Shown here in pieces: positions 9,427 through 21,081 of a stretch of 64,000 nucleotides of DNA (positions are counted from its first letter, which is position 1; every line of letters starts with the position of its first letter). Source of the stretch: Boothiomyces macroporosus. Taxonomy: Eukaryota > Chytridiomycota > Chytridiomycetes > Rhizophydiales > Terramycetaceae. The translations under genes and the position numbers were made by a program. The stretch lies in the NCBI GenBank assembly GCA_027604185.1, contig JADGKB010000055.1, positions 1 through 64,000 on the forward strand. The letters are read 5' to 3'. The notes beneath the pieces are model-generated. The model was given only the letters and a program-made list of their open reading frames with translations, had not been told where the DNA came from and searched no databases.

Positions 9427-10500
9427 ATGTTTGAAAAGAATGAAAAATCAGTTTATGACTTTGATATAGTCTTGCAAGACGATGTGGTTCAAATACCGCT
9501 TTCAAACGCTACAGAGTCACATAAATTTTCTGGAAAACTGGTTTTGGACACGAAAGAATTGCAAGATGTTGAATCTATACAGTTTAGATTTGTAGGCGCG
9601 ATAGTTTGTAAACATGGAAAAGGAGAGAGTATTTGGGTAGGAATGGACAAAATGTTTGATAAGGTCGTTACGCTATTCGAAAATGAAAGGATACCCGCGG
9701 GGAGCTATGAATTTCCTTTCCAGTTATCCTTACCTAATGGATCTCCACCAACGATAGATACTAAAAAGCTTCGTATTCAATACATGCTAGTGGCAGTCCT
9801 AGGATTTCAAAACGGCTGCTGTGGTATTCCTGTTCTTCAAAAAGATCCTATCAGGGTTCGCAAAGAAGTTTTTGTTTGCAACACAGATCTGGATATACTG
9901 TACGAGCAATCAGTAGTGGGAATCGAGGATGTAAACTTGACAGCCGTAGAATCAAAACAAAGATATATCTATTGGTCTCCAGATTCCGACTTTCTAGTCA
10001 AAATGGATCCCATTCAATACATTGACGCGGACTGGAATTTCATGGTTCAAATAGACTCCAAATCAACATTAGAATTGATCGAATGGAAGATTATCCAACA
10101 TGAAACCTTCTTTTACCAGTAAGTGTTGCTAATGTCAGAGTAGAAGAGACAGGTGCAAGGACACAAGTAAACAAGGAAAGAGCAGAAGAAATAGTTTTGA
10201 ATGAAGGCGATATCTGCGATTTCGGCGTTGCAAAGATTTTGGACAATGAATTATTCTACAACATATCAGTAAATAGCAAAAACACCGCAGGAATGCCGTA
10301 TACTCAGGTAATACAGCACTAACCAGACCGCTCCTGCCAAAATAACACACTCGCTCGAGTTACATGTACATACATCTAAAGGATCTGACGGAGATCAGTC
10401 CGTATTTACAGCAGTATTTCCTATTCAAGCAGTAATAGGTGACATCAATCTACAGTTTGACACACAAAGTTCAGAATCAACACTACGAAAACGGTTTTAA
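9427..10500 (+). CDS. Arrestin-like protein
   Basis: Exons 9427-10118, 10139-10307 and 10327-10500; introns of 20 and 19 nt; 344 aa. Residues ~10-160 form the arrestin N lobe (FSGKLVLDTKEL, IQFRFVGAIVCKHG, IPAGSYEFPFQLSLPNGSPP). Residues ~190-335 form the C lobe, ending FPIQAVIGDINLQFD. Fungal alpha-arrestins usually link transporters to Rsp5-type ubiquitin ligases through PPxY motifs. I see no PPxY here, so this may be a lobes-only adaptor or a scaffold of another kind. The reading depends on both tiny introns; without splicing it stops at 10122. Confidence 0.72.
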
Positions 10501-10521
10501 CTTTAAAAAATACAACTACAA

Positions 10522-11013
10522 TTAAATAAAGATTTTATGGTATCCCTTCTTTGAAATTTTCTTTCGACATGTCGGACAATTCTTTGTATGTTTCAGCGAC
10601 TCCAATAAGCACTCTTCGCAAAATACATGTCCACACATTGTTGCGCATAGCTGTGTTTCTTTCGATGCTAGGTTTTGACATACTGCGCATTTAAGCATTG
10701 CTGGAGTCATCTCTGGTTCAGCTGGTGGAGGTGGGGGTAAGACTGTTGTTCTTGGCTGTGGAGCTGGTCTATCGTACATATCAAAGAGAAGCCCTAGGAA
10801 TCTGTGTTGCGGATGTAGTTCTCTATCTGAATCACTGTCGCTGTCCATCCTCCTTGGTTTTTCAATGACCTGTGTAATTTCAACATCTGGGGATCTTGAT
10901 TCCTTCCTTGTTTCTGATATAACTGTCACCGCATCATCGTTGAATCTTCTTTTCTTTGGAGGTGTTGGTTCAGAGTCCAAGTCGATTATTTCTATTGGTG
11001 TCGTCCTGCTCAT
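10522..11013 (-). CDS. RING finger protein with SUMO-interacting motifs (STUbL-like)
   Basis: 163 aa, no intron. The N-terminus has acidic-flanked hydrophobic clusters typical of SUMO-interacting motifs (IEIIDLDSE, VTVIS, VEITQVIE) plus a PPKKRRF basic patch. A Pro-rich linker leads to a C-terminal C3HC4 RING (CAVC...C..CGHVFCEECL...CPTC, residues ~112-152). This layout matches SUMO-targeted ubiquitin ligases such as Slx8 and RNF4, which ubiquitylate SUMO-conjugated proteins in genome maintenance. Assignment to that group is inference from architecture. Confidence 0.75.
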   Translation of the reverse strand: MSRTTPIEIIDLDSEPTPPKKRRFNDDAVTVISETRKESRSPDVEITQVIEKPRRMDSDSDSDRELHPQHRFLGLLFDMYDRPAPQPRTTVLPPPPPAEPEMTPAMLKCAVCQNLASKETQLCATMCGHVFCEECLLESLKHTKNCPTCRKKISKKGYHKIFI

Positions 11014-11260
11014 TTTAACTTTTTTTTGGAAACAATTTTTTCTCTACAAATTGGATGATACCTGAGCAAAAATTACTGTACCAAAGGATGATGGAATAGT
11101 TATAACTTGATGCGGATAATTTAGCTAGGGTAAAATACACTCATATGGTACAGGCAAAGAGGATTCTGGCATATTGTATTTATTTGGGCTGACTAATACT
11201 GAGTACTATGATGGAAGATACTATATACTCTTGAGTAGCTTCTAGAATCAAATACATTTA

Positions 11261-13524
11261 TTAGCGGCCTCTAAACAAAGCATGTCTCTTCTTTTCTGGA
11301 ACCTTCTCTTTCTTTGGTTCCTTCTTTCTTCTGGCTTGATTCTGCCACTCTCCAGCCAAATCGTCCACACTTGTCTCTACCACTTCATCCATACCAACTT
11401 CGTCACCCTGCTGTTGGATGATGCTCAAGAGTTCATCTTGGTCGCGCTGTTTGAAGTAGTTTAGTTTGGTCATTTCATCGTGAGGAATAAGGGAAGCGAA
11501 ATTGGGTATTACATGGAATTCGTAACCTTGATCTACAAGAAAGGTTCTTCTCTTTTGAGAAAACTGCACTTCGTCTGTATCTTTAGAAACCAGAGTGTAA
11601 AATCTAGATTTGAATCCTTCCTCGTTTCTTCTCTTTGCTCTCAAAATACGACCCATTCGTTGAGCTTCTTGGCGTCTAGACCCGAATTGGGATGAAATTT
11701 GAATTAGGCAAGTTGCTTCAGGCAAATCAAGGGAGGTATCACCAACTTTGGATAGAAATATTGTTCTAAAAGTAGGATTGTCTCCCCTTCTGAATAGGGT
11801 AAGCACTCTTGTCCGTTCTTCATGTGACGTACCGCCATAGATATATGGTCTGTTTAGTTTGACTGCATAATGCTGTAGAGCAAATACGTTATCAGAGAAT
11901 ACAATAATCTTGTCTCCCTGCGATTCTCTCCATTTGATCAAGTACTCTGTTGCCATGAACTTACTTGGATTCATTACACACAGCAATCTTCTTTTCCCGG
12001 CTTTTGAAGTACATTTTAGATATTCTTGGTAAAAGTCACCCGTCTATTTTAGTAAAGATTACCATTGGGCACCATATTTCCGTAGCTTCTACCTTGGCGA
12101 TATGACCCCTAGTAGCCAAGTCCATCCAGTTGGCTTCAAACAACTTTGGGCCAATTAAAAAGTTGAGATCATCAATCTTGTCGTCTTCACGAACAAGGGT
12201 AGCAGTTAATCCCAACTTTGTGTGAGAAGCCACTGTGGATAAGACTTTACGAAACACATTAGCAGGTACAACGTGTACTTCATCAAGAATCATTAGACCC
12301 CATTCATGCTGATTCACAAACTCAATCATCTTGCTAGTATCCATTGCTCTTTTGCCAGAATGAGATATCATAGTATATGTTGATATAACTATACCTGCAT
12401 CGCCACTAAACTTTTCTTTGCTTGAGGCAGTAAACTTTGCAATTTGATGTTCTTGAATAGTAGACCATTTTTTCAGCTCGTTTGCCCACTGCTCTACAGA
12501 TAAGGCATTTGTGCACAGAATGATTGTGGATTTTTTGACAGTACAGGCAGCTGTAATCCCAACCAAGGTTTTACCAGCACCAGTCGGCAATACAATGATT
12601 CCTTTATAAACAAATAGATACCTGATCGGGCTCTTCCAGACCCACCTCCAAACATTTTTGACAATGATTTCTCCTGGTAGTCTCTGATTATTGTTTTTGG
12701 TGATAAATCAATATCTAGATTGGCATTCAATGTATCCATTCGAAAATCATATTCCTCCATAAGAGGATATTCCTATATTAATGTAAATCACTAGCTCATT
12801 GCATCTTCTCTTTACTTCTTCTACTTTTTCTTTACTGATTTGGAACGAACATGTGAAATCACTTTCCATTTCCTCCTCTTCATCTTCCCTATCCAAAGTG
12901 ATAATTGCTCCAAATTCATCCTCCTTGATATTCAGCTTCTGTGATTCTGCTGTGGTAACCCTAGCTTGTTTGATTGTCGGATCATTCAACAAGCGTTTGA
13001 TTAAATCCGGGTAGTTGGATTCCAAATAGTACTTTGATTGTTTCAACACCTTTGATCAGGGGTAGTTACCAGTTTGATTTTCCCACAATTCTGTGTAGAT
13101 TGCTTAATGAACTGTACAATTTTATCCGGCAATTTGTTCTTGGAGAATCCGCTCAATACAGTTAAAATATCATTCGTTTGCATCCCGACAGATACTGCTG
13201 CATACAGCGAATAAGGCGTTAATTTGAATTCGTGTATTCTCGCTGGACGGGAAACTGAGTTAGAATAAAGTACCAGGCTCGGCAATGGTAATTAGAAAAT
13301 CCTGCGCTTGATACAAGAGAGGCGAGAATGCTTGGTTAATAAAGCCAACCTTCCAGGATAATCTTTCCATCATTACAAACAAACAGTGGACGGTCTTTAT
13401 GATCTGGCTGTAGAGAAAATCCTGTATAATCCTGCGCAAATAATCTCGCTACTTTGTCTCGCTTGAGATATCCTTCTTCCTCGTCGTCGTCTGGCTGTCG
13501 TTTTAATTTTAGTGTGATTGACAT
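11261..13524 (-). CDS. TFIIH 3'-5' helicase/translocase XPB (Ssl2/RAD25)
   Basis: Seven exons (13524-13350, 13330-13274, 13254-13070, 13049-12792, 12772-12622, 12601-12063, 12043-11261) with six introns of 19-20 nt; 715 aa. The N-terminal domain carries the conserved [20 protein letters not shown] stretch (split over an intron) and [17 protein letters not shown]. The core shows Walker [17 protein letters not shown] (DEVH box), [12 protein letters not shown] (motif III plus the RED motif), [14 protein letters not shown] and [11 protein letters not shown] (motif VI). XPB is the DNA translocase of TFIIH, opening promoters for RNA polymerase II and acting in nucleotide excision repair. It is shorter than human XPB (782 aa), mainly at the N-terminus. 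Confidence 0.93.
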
Positions 13525-13663
13525 TAGGATTTCTCAAAAAAATTAGAAACAAAATCCACTGGATATCTGAGACTTAAAAATTGAGTCTTCATTGGAGTGG
13601 CTCATCTCAATCGGACTGATTGGCTGTATCGATAAGCTAGGAATGAACTTTAATTCATTAAAA

Positions 13664-16600
13664 CTATTTATTTTTCCAAAACAGCATTGAGACTTTCCGC
13701 TTCAATTTAAGCCCACGGGCAAAGAAATATCTTGTTGCTTCATTTGCAAACATTGCGGCATCGTACTGGAATTCCACCAGCTTTGTCAGGTTCTCCAAGT
13801 CTTTGGGCAACTCCCCTGATAATCCATTCTTGTGGATCTGTAATAGCTCTAGACTTGACAAATTTCCGATTTCTTTTGGAATTGGACCAATCAGTTCATT
13901 GTTGTGCAAGTACAAGTGTTGTAAGCGTGTCAAGTTCCCAATTTCTGAAGGAATTTCGCTACTCAGGCGATTTGAATATAAATACAATGCGGTTAGTTTC
14001 TTCAAGTTTCCAATTTCTTTAGGGATCCGTCCAGTGAGGCCGTTAAGACTCAAATCTAATATGGTCAAGTTTGTCAGGTTGCACAAGGATGCAGGGATGC
14101 TTCCACTCAACTTGTTTTCGCTGAGATTAATGCAGGTTAATGTGGTGAGTTTTCCAAAAGATGCAGGGATGGAGCCAAACAGTTTGCATTTCGGAAGAAT
14201 TAGTTCGTCTAATAATGCTCTTGTAATAGTCTTGGAATATCCCAGTGATGAAAGGCCAGAATATAGTATTTCAGTAAACGATGGCTCCTTTTCATTTGAT
14301 TCTGAAGTCTGGATATAGTACACGGGATATGGATCAATCAACCTGTCTGGGCTTGCTACCACTTCTTGGTAGCTATTATTTATGGAAGCATTGCGATCGG
14401 TTGATCCCACTAAAGCAGCAGCATCTATAGCTGAGCCAACGATTGCGATAGGGGCATTATCATCGTATTCTCTATCCAATCCCAATGAATCCAAGGATTT
14501 CGCATCTTCATTTAAAATTCTGCACTGGTCATAATAGCATTCTTGCAACAGCACCAAATTGTTGAATTCTTTTGGAATTTTACCGAAAATTGAATTATTG
14601 TTCAAATATAATGCCTTTAAATTTACCAAATATCCCAACTCTGGTGGCAACTCTCCCTGCAGACAATTATCTGTTAAATTCAAAACTCGCAAGTTTTGCA
14701 ATCTGCCAAGTCCAATAGGAATTTGTCCGCTTAGGTTATTCATAGAGAGATTAAGGTCGGTGAGCTTGTCTAGTTTGTAAATATCCTTTGGTATCGAACC
14801 CGAAAATAAATTACTAGAGAGATTCAATATCTGAAGATGGTACAAGTTGCAAATATCTTTTGGTATTTTCCCCGTTAATGCGTTATTTTGAAGGTACAAT
14901 TTGGTCAAGTTGAACGAATCAGCCAATCTTGTTGGAATTTCACCCTCTAAATTGTTGTTTGAAAGGTTGAGCACATCCAAATTGATTAAATTTCCAATTT
15001 CCGGAGGTATATTTCCAGACAATTGATTTCCAGAGAGGTTCAAGGTTGTAATGTTCAACAAGTATCCAATTTCACTCGGAATGACAGTTGTTACATCTAA
15101 ATAAAACATATATTACCATGAAGCTCTTTTGATAAATGGAAATGAAAGTATTTATCTGGGTTCCATGTAGAAGCCTTTCTTGAAGAACCAAGCTTTTGTA
15201 GCACAATGGTAAGTTGATCGAGATAGAGAGTGTCTTTTCTTGCCTGGGACATTTCTGCAGATTTATCAGCTTCTGTAATCGTATCATCTGATAGATTCGG
15301 TGCATTTTGAAATTTCATCGAGTTACTATGTGCCATAGGTTTAAAAGAGTTGCTTTGCATTTGGGAATAATGACTTGAAAATTTTGTCTCAAACATACTG
15401 GCAACTTGTTCGTCTGTGTGTTGCTGTTCTGGTTCAGTGATACTCTCTAACGTGGATTTAAAGACACTGGTATCAACTTGAGAGTAATAGCTGGCGCATT
15501 TTGATCTAAAACAGCTTGCAAGCTGCTCATCTTGCATCTGAGAAGCCTCCATATTGTGATAACAATATGCAGCGTTTTGATCTTTGAATTGTATGCTTTT
15601 TACAAGTTCGATTCTACCAAGAACTCCTAAAAATGTCGGTCTCTCTTCCTCGTGTTGCCTCCAACAATGCTGTATCATTTCTTGTAATTCCTCAGGCAAG
15701 TCAAAATGTTCCAGTTGGGGTCTGCTACCGTGCTTAACTAGTCGAATTACTTCTTCAGAGCTTTTGATGTGATGAAACGGATACAGCCTAGTCAAGATCT
15801 GGTAACATGTCATGGCAAAAGCATAAATGTCCAAAGATTTCTTTGATTTATAACCTTCCAGATATTTCTCTGGAGCGACCCACCTCGAAGCAGCAGTCTG
15901 CACTTTTAAACTAGATTGGCTAGGGCTATTTTTGACAAACGATAATCCAAAATCAGACACCAGACAATTCAACTTTTCATCTACAAGTACATTATCTGCT
16001 TTCAAATCAGCGTGAATTACATTTCGAGAATGGAGATGATGCATCCCACGAGCAATGTCTTCAATGAATTTGATCTTTTGCGAAATGGATGTTTCGGGAT
16101 ATTTCTTGACATATTCAAAAAGGTTACCGTTTGAACAATAATCCATAACTATATAAGGGGATATTGTGTTGAAATTTACACCCCAAAGTCTAACCACATG
16201 AGGGCTATCTAAATGCTTCCACACAAGCGCTTCCTTTTGGAACAAATCAAACATTTTTGGAGATCTTTCGTAAACAGACAACACTTTTTTAACTGCTACG
16301 AGTTTTCCATCCAATATTCCGACACAAATCTGGCCAAACCCACCATTTCCGATACTTGTATCTTGGATTTCGATATCGTCAATAGGAATTACTGTCAGTT
16401 TACTGTCGTGTAAAACCAGTGATGTCCCTAATTGCTGTTCAAGTTTATTGGCCAGTATTTCAAATCTGTCGGCAATATTTTGATATTTTTCATCTCTGTT
16501 CCTCGAAAATATTTTACGATATTCTTGCTCTTTGGTTTTTAATCGAACAATGTCATCCACTGTTTTTGCACCAATATCTTCCAATACGCTCTTTGGCTTG

Positions 16601-17031
16601 TCTTTTAAAATAATGCAGAGCATATCGTCCACATCTTGTTGAAAAGCACTCGCAAGAGATTGCTGGTAGTAATCAGCACTATCTAGTCGAAAATAGCCGG
16701 CATATTTTTCTAGTTCCTGATCAAACAGCTTTACTTTTTCAACAATCTTGAATTGGTTCGCCAATATAACTATTCCTGCCATTTGTTGAAGCTTGATAAT
16801 CCAGTTGGATATCAGCGAAATTAACCCTTCAAGCCTTCTTACTTTTGTCGCTTGAGGTGCTGTAAAACCATCCTTCAATGCGTGGTCTAAACTGTAAAGG
16901 AAATTCGTGAGCTTGGTTACCAGTGTTTCCAGTAGAGACCGGCATTCCCTTATCTTTTTTGCTCTGCGCACTATAGTATCGGCTATCTGGAAGGATTCAT
17001 TGAGAAGCACTCCGTGTTCAGCTCTGTCCAT
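13664..17031 (-). CDS. MLKL-like helical domain - TKL kinase - plant-type LRR protein
   Basis: Exons 17031-15117 and 15096-13664 (20-nt intron); 1115 aa. Residues ~1-215 are helical and resemble the N-terminal bundle found ahead of fungal TKL kinases and in MLKL. Residues ~218-478 are a kinase: GNGGFG loop, VAVKK lysine, VIHADLKADN, SDFGLSF and WVAPEKY. The HRD arginine is alanine, making it a non-RD kinase, but the catalytic Asp, Lys and DFG are intact. Residues ~486-566 hold two copies of a DEQ-AS-F--K--S-YSQ unit. From ~640 to the end there are LRRs of the plant type (LxxLNLSxNxLxGxIPxxI), interrupted by a ~115-residue non-LRR island. No signal peptide or membrane segment is present, so the protein should be intracellular. 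A role in signalling or self/non-self recognition is inference. Confidence 0.82.
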
Positions 17032-17368
17032 TCTAATATAAAAAGGTAAAAATCGAAAAAATAAAGTCCGCAAAAGTATCTAGTGGACTACACCATAGCT
17101 GCTAATGGGTAATATTCAAGATGCATTAAAAAGATGTTTTCATTCACAGGGATGGATTATTCTACCGAATAAAAAGTACTTTCAGGTATGCACAAAAATT
17201 GGGGCTGGATCAATCAAAAGCCCAGTTGTAGTATATCTACTATACGCTCAACTTGATCTTTTTATTCCATTTTACAGTTGCTTTCGCTGATTCAAAACAC
17301 ACTCATGCAAGAGCGACATTGTCCCACTACATCTACTCTTCTTTTCATATCCCTTAAGCAGATACTAA
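17032..17368. other. Intergenic with a weak 61-codon ORF
   Basis: 337 bases between the kinase start and the end of the next minus-strand gene. An ATG at 17105 opens a 61-codon frame (MGNIQDALKRCFHSQ...) that may be the first exon of a small gene, but I could not find a convincing splice into a longer frame. Confidence 0.35.
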
Positions 17369-18050
17369 TTAGTTCAGTCTTACGTCTTGTATATCGATAC
17401 TGTCTTGCGGATCAAAGGTGCTCTTTGTGTTTATCCTAATGTGTTTCTTTAACGGAATAATCGTTCCTTTAGGGATTGACACCTTAATTTGTTCGGATTG
17501 CGGTACTAGTATTGGGTTGACTGATTTTTGTATTTTAAGGTTACTCGTTACTGTAAAGTATCCTTCAGTGTATTCAATCGTGTTCTCTATTTGCGGAATT
17601 TCCTTTTCCCTATTTACAATTGGTTTCTGGGTTAGTAAAAAGTACTCTTTGGGGTAGCTTTATTTCAGGAATTGTAATATAATCGTTTGGATATAATTTG
17701 CGGAATTCTTGAAGTTCTTTTAAATCATATTCCGGTTCGATAACTTCCCTCTTCTTTACTTTTCGACGAGTTATTACCCTTTTCGGTTCCGGTTGGATCT
17801 TTACTTTGGGGAATTTGTACTCTTTTGGTTTAGGCTTTGGACGCTCTGGTTCTGGGACTGTGATTACTGGAAGTAGAGTTGATTCAAAGGTTTCGTTATC
17901 TTTTGCGGCATCGTAGAGCTGTTTAATCAGTGTTTTGGTCTTGTTTCGAAGTTTGTTTATTTCATGTAGCGTTTCCATGAACGCGATTTGAGAAAACCTT
18001 TTTGAAAATACGAATCGATTGAATGATTTGGATATTAAGTTTAACAGCAT
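17369..18050 (-). CDS. Hypothetical basic, Pro/Lys-rich protein, possibly mitochondrial
   Basis: Exons 18050-17646 and 17626-17369 with a 19-nt intron; 220 aa. The first ~25 residues (MLLNLISKSFNRFVFSKRF) are amphipathic, basic and acid-free, like a mitochondrial presequence. A central Pro/Lys/Glu block (PEPERPKPKPKEYKFPK) and a basic patch (RVITRRKVKKR) follow. The C-terminal exon contains a TEGYFTVTSNLKIQKSV segment of beta character. No family was recognised. Without the intron the frame stops after 146 codons; the second exon keeps an open frame of the same composition, which supports splicing. Confidence 0.6.
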
Positions 18051-18145
18051 GAAATACCCTTACTTTTAGTAATGCGAATCTCTAGAAAGAGAGTGATAAC
18101 GATATACGATTTATTTTTAGGCATTATACGTAGGGACTAGTATTG

Positions 18146-19104
18146 CTAGTTTATGGAAGGAGTTGAAGATTCATTGTTTGCATAAGCTTGCCTGATGGTA
18201 TGGTTGAGCAATAGAGGCGGATGCGCTGAACTTTGACTTGTATATGTAGAAACAGAAGGTAATCCGTTTCTACTCTCTTTCCTGTCAGATGTCCCATTTT
18301 CCATGGTAGGTGGTAGCACCGGCTCACTGATTGCTGTAGAAACCTCACTACCTTCCTTTTGCTGAATTGCGGTAATAATTGGTAATGCTGGCGAGTAACT
18401 TGCTGTTGAATTGCCCAAAGTTGCTTTTGCCCAAGTGGAAGTGTATTGAAGGCCATATCCGTCTGCTTGTTGACTGAATACGTTGGTTGTCAAATTCGGA
18501 GTTGAGCCGTTAATAGTAGAGGATGATTTACCCAGCAATGAACTATTTTCTGAGGATGAGTTGCGTTTTTTGAACACGAAAAAGAATACTGCAAGTCCAA
18601 TCAGTGCTAATCCCAATACAACACCAATTACGATACCAGCAATAGCACCGCCTGACAGTGAAGAGCCACTTGAGGATGTATTTGCAGATGTTGGAGTAGG
18701 TGTTGCCGAAGTTGTAGGAAGAGCTATCATTGCAGTTGGGATCGCCATCTGATTTCCAGTTATGTTCAAACTACTTAGAGATTGAAAACAAGTTGCATCC
18801 GATACACACGAGGGAGAATAACCGCAATTGGTCTTGTTACTGACAATTGTATATCCAACAATTGGCCCAGTTTTCAAGCTACAGGTATTATTTACAATAC
18901 CTTTATAATCATACCAGAAATCCCTGCAATTAATTCCATTTACCAATGCGTGCACTTTACATTAGTATTGCACGCATTCCAACAAGACGATTCGTCAATG
19001 TCCTTGAACGCAATCAAACCGTTTTTATCGGTATTATAATAACAGCCACTTGAATTCGTTTGGCCATAGACCAGGAGGATTTGCGAAAGGATCAAAAGTA
19101 TCAT
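18146..19104 (-). CDS. Single-pass surface protein with PAN/apple-like ectodomain
   Basis: Exons 19104-18944 and 18923-18146 (20-nt intron); 312 aa. The start is the ATG of MILLILSQILLVYGQ, a signal peptide; the frame is open six codons further but without an ATG. The ectodomain (~20-85) has a PAN/apple-like Cys pattern (SGCYY, SSCWNACN, KCTHWDFWYDYKG, NTCSLK). The intron falls inside the Trp codon of THWDFW. A Ser/Thr-rich stalk leads to one membrane helix (GGAIAGIVIGVVLGLALIGL) and a basic stop-transfer KKR. The ~150-residue tail is Ser/Thr-rich. It probably binds carbohydrate or protein at the cell surface; no partner is visible. Confidence 0.7.
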
Positions 19105-19507
19105 TTTCAGCGAAAAGAGCAAAAATAATTCTCAAGCCACCACTCACTTGGATTTGTAGATATTACCAATCAAATTATATTTGGTGAGCATTACTGGGAT
19201 ACGTGATTAATGAACAGAATGGCTGATCTTGGTTGAATTCTTTTTTTCTCAAATACTGAAGGATTATGGCCTCAAAATTACCAGTTACGTGAAGAGACTT
19301 GGTTCAATTCATCTAATAGATTGTTGCGGTTTCTAATCAATGATATATGACTATTCTTGTAGATTTCCCAGTCCAGTGGTGTTTCGTTTTCCTTAGCCCC
19401 AATAATTGTGGAAAAAGAAATCCAGACTTGAGGCAAAACTGACTATGCACTTCAGGGTGCAAATACATATATTATGAGGATGGGCAAAATGAAAAATTTA
19501 TTGATGC
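19105..19507. other. Intergenic, nothing recognised
   Basis: 403 bases between two minus-strand surface-protein genes, presumably the promoter of the PAN-like gene. No TATAAA box was seen at the usual distance. Confidence 0.45.
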
Positions 19508-20440
19508 TTAGTCCAAGTAATTGTTGAGGATCTTGCTGTATGACGACCCCATGGTGCCGTTAGCCAATTTAGGTGAAGTACTCTCGACAATTGTTCCATC
19601 GCTTTTTGGGCTGTTTACTTCAATTGCAGGGGAGTCTGGTACACGGATGTGTCCAATAGCACCATTTGCATCAGACACATTTGGCTCTATCTGAGCTATA
19701 ACAGGCATATTAGGAGGGCGATTTTGCATAATCATATGCGGGCCACCATTATAAATTGGTCTATTGATATTGAGCGCACGATAGCCATGAACTGTATTTC
19801 CCTGATTATATCTTTGGAAACGCGGATTCATTATCGGTGCAGGTTTATCACTAAATGGCGGACTTCTTCGCTTCCATCTAATGAAAACAACAGTGATAAC
19901 CAAAATCGCAAGGACAAATACTGAAATTGCAATCAAGACAATGATAAGGATTGACGAGTCGGGTAAAAATGTGTCACTTGCAGTCTGTGGAGAACCATTT
20001 GAAGTAGTAGGAGAAACAGAAAACAATGGAACGCTTTGATTTGTTACAGTGTTTGGGATTTGATTACCAAGTGTGGGACCAATTAGACCAGGATTTTGGG
20101 AGGCAGGTACATTTGAAGATTGACTTGGACTGCTGTTCAATGTGCCAGATTGACTTGGAGATTGGGTATTTTGAGGAACATTAGGGTTGCTACCTGGATG
20201 AGATGGCGCAACCGGAGTAGATACAGGTGGATTGGCCGGAGGAGGATTTCCTACGTTGACAGAAGGAGGTTTTGGAACAGGGGTATTTTGATTTTGTTGA
20301 TTACTGCCAGTTGCGGTATTTGGAGCCGCTTCAGGAGAGTTTTGAGGAGGGGGAGAAGTAGAATTAGATGAAGATGATTGGGCATATATCTGCATGGCCA
20401 GTGAAACAATCGCTAACCATTCATGTTTTCCAATCTTCAT
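19508..20440 (-). CDS. Mucin-like single-pass membrane protein
   Basis: 310 aa, no intron. A weak signal peptide (MKIGKHEWLAIVSLAMQIYA) is followed by a ~135-residue Ser/Pro/Asn/Gln-rich ectodomain. One membrane helix (SSILIIVLIAISVFVLAILVITVVF) follows, then an RWKRR stop-transfer and a ~110-residue cytosolic tail with Pro-rich and Asn-rich runs. No folded domain is recognised. The layout (short rod-like ectodomain, one helix, long tail) is that of wall-integrity sensors or mucins, but the Cys-rich WSC head of the Wsc family is absent. A TATA box lies at 20469-20476. Confidence 0.65.
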   Translation of the reverse strand: MKIGKHEWLAIVSLAMQIYAQSSSSNSTSPPPQNSPEAAPNTATGSNQQNQNTPVPKPPSVNVGNPPPANPPVSTPVAPSHPGSNPNVPQNTQSPSQSGTLNSSPSQSSNVPASQNPGLIGPTLGNQIPNTVTNQSVPLFSVSPTTSNGSPQTASDTFLPDSSILIIVLIAISVFVLAILVITVVFIRWKRRSPPFSDKPAPIMNPRFQRYNQGNTVHGYRALNINRPIYNGGPHMIMQNRPPNMPVIAQIEPNVSDANGAIGHIRVPDSPAIEVNSPKSDGTIVESTSPKLANGTMGSSYSKILNNYLD

Positions 20441-21081
20441 GAAAATTTTCGGATTTTTCTTACGCCTTCCTTTATAGCCGCAAATACTGTAGAAGCCGCA
20501 ATATCCTTAAAAGGAAAGATGAAAAGCGATTAACACAAAGGGGACAAAGTTTGTAGACTATAGCCAAGTTTCTGGATTGGGGGTTGCGCGTTTATCCCGT
20601 CCGACTAATTGTATTCTTGCAAGTATTTATCTTTGAGAATCAATCTACGGGTGTTTTAATCACAAATGCATTGCCTTTTAGTCGTTAAATTCTCAATGAT
20701 TTCCCAGCTACCGCTCAATGAACGTCATGTATGATGGAGAAATTTGAAGCTCCATTTTATTTTCAATCGGGATATATCTTTGGCAATCCCCCTTCAATAG
20801 AAATATACTAGCTAGCTTTACTTTATCCAACACCATAAATAATAGCCGCATCATCTAAGCGGTACTATAAAGTTGAATAAATGAGCAATTCTACAACTCA
20901 ATTTGACAATATAATTCTATCCGGTTACTTGGGACTTCATAAGAAGGTTAATTAACCTCCACTAACAAATAATCACTACAACCGTTTCATGAACGATTAC
21001 CAATTATATCCGTACCATTGATTTTCCACCTTCATGTTTTAGAATCTGCAATTTTTAAATTTCAAAAAAAAATTATTAGAA
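20441..21081. other. Intergenic between divergent genes
   Basis: 641 bases separating the mucin-like gene (minus) and the IF-3 gene (plus). Apart from the minus-strand TATA box I see nothing; it is AT-rich with no long open frame. Confidence 0.5.
20469..20476 (-). promoter_or_regulatory. TATA box of the mucin-like gene
   Basis: TATAAAGG on the minus strand, first base 36 nt before the ATG at 20440. Confidence 0.5.

Noticed and set aside
17105..17290. 61-codon plus-strand ORF between the kinase and the Pro/Lys-rich gene
   Set aside because: ATG start but no recognisable product and no acceptable splice into downstream open sequence.
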